A stretch of DNA of 7,661 nucleotides from JBDTMC01 sp039934475. Its GTDB lineage: Bacteria > Acidobacteriota > Terriglobia > Bryobacterales > Bryobacteraceae. Both the position numbers and the translations under genes were made by a program. The DNA lies in the NCBI GenBank assembly GCA_039934475.1, contig JBDTMC010000378.1, forward strand, positions 1-7,661, given 5' to 3'. The notes under the pieces were generated by a model that saw only the letters and a list, made by a program, of their open reading frames with translations, did no database searches and was not told where the DNA came from. Every line of letters begins with the position of its first letter. Position 1 is the first letter of the stretch. This document shows, one piece after another, positions 6,170 through 7,661 of the stretch.

Positions 6170-7516
6170 TTACATGAGCGATGAAATACAGTCTTCGAGG
6201 GTGTCGAGGGCGAAATCCGCCTGCTCCTCGTTTAACACCAGAGGCGGCGATAGACGGATGGTATTCTTGCCGGCTCCCAGCACCAGCACACCACGTTCGA
6301 ACGCCATCTCTTCGACGCGATCCCTGAATTCAGGGGCAATCTCACGGGTTGCCTGGTCCTTAACGAACTCGATGCCAAGCATGAGGCCCAAGCCCCGGAC
6401 GTCTCCCACCATGGGGAAGCGCCGCGGCCAGGTTTTCAGCCGGTCCATCATACGCGCGCCAACACGTGTCGCGTTGTCGAGCAGCTCCTGTTCCAGTAGC
6501 TCGATTGTCGCAAGCGAAGCTTCGACGGCAATGGGATTACCGCCGAAGGTGGACGCATGCGCGCCTGGAGTCCAGTTCATCACTTCGGCGCGCGCCACGG
6601 TGGCCGCCAGCGGCATGCCACTTGCGATGCCCTTGGCGATGGTGAGGATGTCCGGAACGAGGCCGAAATGCTCGCTGGCGAACATCTTGCCTGTGCGGCC
6701 CATACCGGCTTGCACTTCGTCGGCGATGATGAGGATGCCGTACTTCGAAGCTACCCGCTGCAGCTCATCGAAGAACTTCTGCGGCGGCACCACATACCCG
6801 CCCTCGCCCTGGACGGGCTCCACCACAATCGCCGCCACTTCATCGGCTGGAACAATCGTCTTAAAGAGAGTGTCGTCGAGGACCTTGACGCATTCCACCG
6901 CGCACGTATCCACCGATTTGCCGTAGGCGCAACGGTAACAGTAGGCATACGGAATGTGGCTGACGCCTGGCACCAGCGGTCCGAAGCCTTTCTTCTGGAT
7001 AACTTTGCTGCCGGTTAACGACAGCGCTCCCATGGTGCGACCGTGGAAGCCGCCATAGAATGCGATGAAACGATCACGGCCGGTGTGATAGCGAGCCATC
7101 TTCATGGCCGCTTCCACGGCTTCTGTGCCGGAGTTGCCGAAGTAGACGCGGCGCGGGACATCGCCCGGAGCCAGCGCGGCCAGTTTTTCCGCCAGGGTCA
7201 CCATATTCTCGTAGTAGAAATCGGTGCCCGACATGTGGATGAGCTTCGCTGCCTGCGCCTGAATGGCAGCAACCACTTTCGGATGGCAATGCCCGGTGGC
7301 TACAACCGCGATTCCGGCGTTCATGTCGAGAAAGCGGTTGCCGTCGACGTCTTCTACAATCGCGCCCTCGCCGCGCGCCGCCACCAGCGGGTAACCCCGG
7401 GTATAAGAAGGAGAAAGAATCCGGGCGTCGCGCGCAATGATTTCCTTCGCGCGTGGCCCCGGAAGAGCGGTCAGAATCTGCGGTAGCACGGATTGTTGTT
7501 CCATGACCCCATTCAT
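6170..7516 (-). CDS. Class III PLP aminotransferase (acetylornithine/4-aminobutyrate aminotransferase family)
   Basis: 448 residues from ATG 7516, full length for fold-type I class III enzymes. Seen (numbered from this ATG): GNSGTEA (127-133) for PLP phosphate, FHGRTMG (157-163), EPVQGEGG (233-240), ADEVQAGMGRTG (265-276) with Asp266 for the PLP pyridine nitrogen, the Schiff-base Lys295 in TIAKG, and TFGGNP (323-328). A four-cysteine stretch (193, 196, 205, 209; CYRC...C...C) resembles that of archaeal-type relatives, some of which act as amino acid racemases. The reaction is therefore probably transfer from an omega-amino group such as GABA or ornithine to 2-oxoglutarate, but racemase activity is possible and the substrate is not decided. 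An upstream in-frame TTG at 7537 would add seven residues but lies before the AGGAGG ribosome binding site, so it is not the start. It lies 84 bases upstream of murJ with no obvious metabolic link. Confidence 0.92.
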   Translation of the reverse strand: MNGVMEQQSVLPQILTALPGPRAKEIIARDARILSPSYTRGYPLVAARGEGAIVEDVDGNRFLDMNAGIAVVATGHCHPKVVAAIQAQAAKLIHMSGTDFYYENMVTLAEKLAALAPGDVPRRVYFGNSGTEAVEAAMKMARYHTGRDRFIAFYGGFHGRTMGALSLTGSKVIQKKGFGPLVPGVSHIPYAYCYRCAYGKSVDTCAVECVKVLDDTLFKTIVPADEVAAIVVEPVQGEGGYVVPPQKFFDELQRVASKYGILIIADEVQAGMGRTGKMFASEHFGLVPDILTIAKGIASGMPLAATVARAEVMNWTPGAHASTFGGNPIAVEASLATIELLEQELLDNATRVGARMMDRLKTWPRRFPMVGDVRGLGLMLGIEFVKDQATREIAPEFRDRVEEMAFERGVLVLGAGKNTIRLSPPLVLNEEQADFALDTLEDCISSLM

Positions 7517-7521
7517 AGACG

Positions 7522-7527
7522 CCTCCT
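7522..7527 (-). promoter_or_regulatory. Ribosome binding site that decides the aminotransferase start
   Basis: A perfect AGGAGG on the minus strand, five bases before ATG 7516. It lies inside the reading frame that would begin at TTG 7537, so it argues that the shorter protein is the real product. Confidence 0.85.
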
Positions 7528-7543
7528 GGATCCACAAGGATCC
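7528..7543 (-). promoter_or_regulatory. Hairpin GGATCC-TTGT-GGATCC in the leader of the aminotransferase gene
   Basis: Two copies of the self-complementary hexamer GGATCC separated by four bases give a perfect 6-bp stem with a tetraloop, ending directly at the AGGAGG. It could affect ribosome access or mRNA stability. No T-run follows, so it is not a terminator. The structure is seen; a function is inference. Confidence 0.4.
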
Positions 7544-7544
7544 G

Positions 7545-7550
7545 GTTATA
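7545..7550 (-). promoter_or_regulatory. Possible -10 element of the aminotransferase gene
   Basis: TATAAC on the minus strand (5 of 6 consensus) lies in an AT-rich patch (7544-7570) that stands out from the GC-rich surroundings, 28 bases before the ATG. No convincing -35 at 16-18 bases. A start just downstream would put the GGATCC hairpin at the 5' end of the mRNA. Confidence 0.35.
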
Positions 7551-7661
7551 AATTCAATTGTTAGGGAAATAACGCGAGAAGGAACGGCTGCTAGTCAGAG
7601 CCGAACAGTGACGGACGGGCGTTGGAAGTTGATCGTCTATCGCGTTGGTGGCGTCGAACGG
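7551..7661. other. Right-edge region without a recognisable gene
   Basis: About 110 bases upstream of the aminotransferase. Some frames stay open for 20-35 codons, but I recognise no protein in any of them and cannot tell whether a neighbouring gene begins or ends here. The part nearest the aminotransferase is AT-rich and promoter-like. Confidence 0.4.

Noticed and set aside
7586..7604. Inverted CGGCT / AGCCG near the right edge as a terminator
   Set aside because: Only a 5-bp stem, flanking bases do not pair and there is no T-run; such short repeats are expected by chance.

Overview
The window looks like ordinary chromosome of a GC-rich (about 60% by eye), soil-type bacterium. The overall character of the proteins, especially the EF-G-like factor and the small secreted protein, suggests Acidobacteriota (Solibacter/Bryobacter type). 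This is an impression from remembered family resemblance, not a search result. I see no tRNA, rRNA, CRISPR array, insertion sequence or phage gene. Coding density is high and no gap between genes exceeds 100 bases; the largest non-coding stretch is about 145 bases at the right edge.

Left part (1-1824, minus strand): a 149-residue SET-domain protein (lysine methyltransferase fold with post-SET zinc cysteines) lies 89 bases upstream of, and on the same strand as, an EF-G-like translational GTPase. The GTPase runs off the left edge; 428 residues are visible. From its 5' end the SET gene diverges from a plus-strand gene (1897-2865). That gene encodes an alpha/alpha-toroid protein of unknown function with one QNPDGSWG repeat motif like those of terpene cyclases and prenyltransferases.

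Middle and right part (2883-7516, minus strand): four co-directional genes. In transcription order they are a class III PLP aminotransferase of the acetylornithine/GABA aminotransferase family, murJ (lipid II flippase), a secreted DUF6503/LolA-like protein, and a coiled-coil C4 zinc-ribbon protein (COG1579, HP0958/FlgZ-like). The last three are only 20-24 bases apart and probably form an operon. The aminotransferase is separated from murJ by 84 bases holding a 10-bp inverted repeat and a motif resembling dispersed REP-like sequences.

The points most worth a second look are the bacterial SET protein beside a translation GTPase, the unassigned toroid protein, the intergenic repeat before murJ, and a perfect hairpin touching the ribosome binding site of the aminotransferase. 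That ribosome binding site also fixes the aminotransferase start at 7516 rather than at an upstream TTG. No clear new defence or mobile system is visible.
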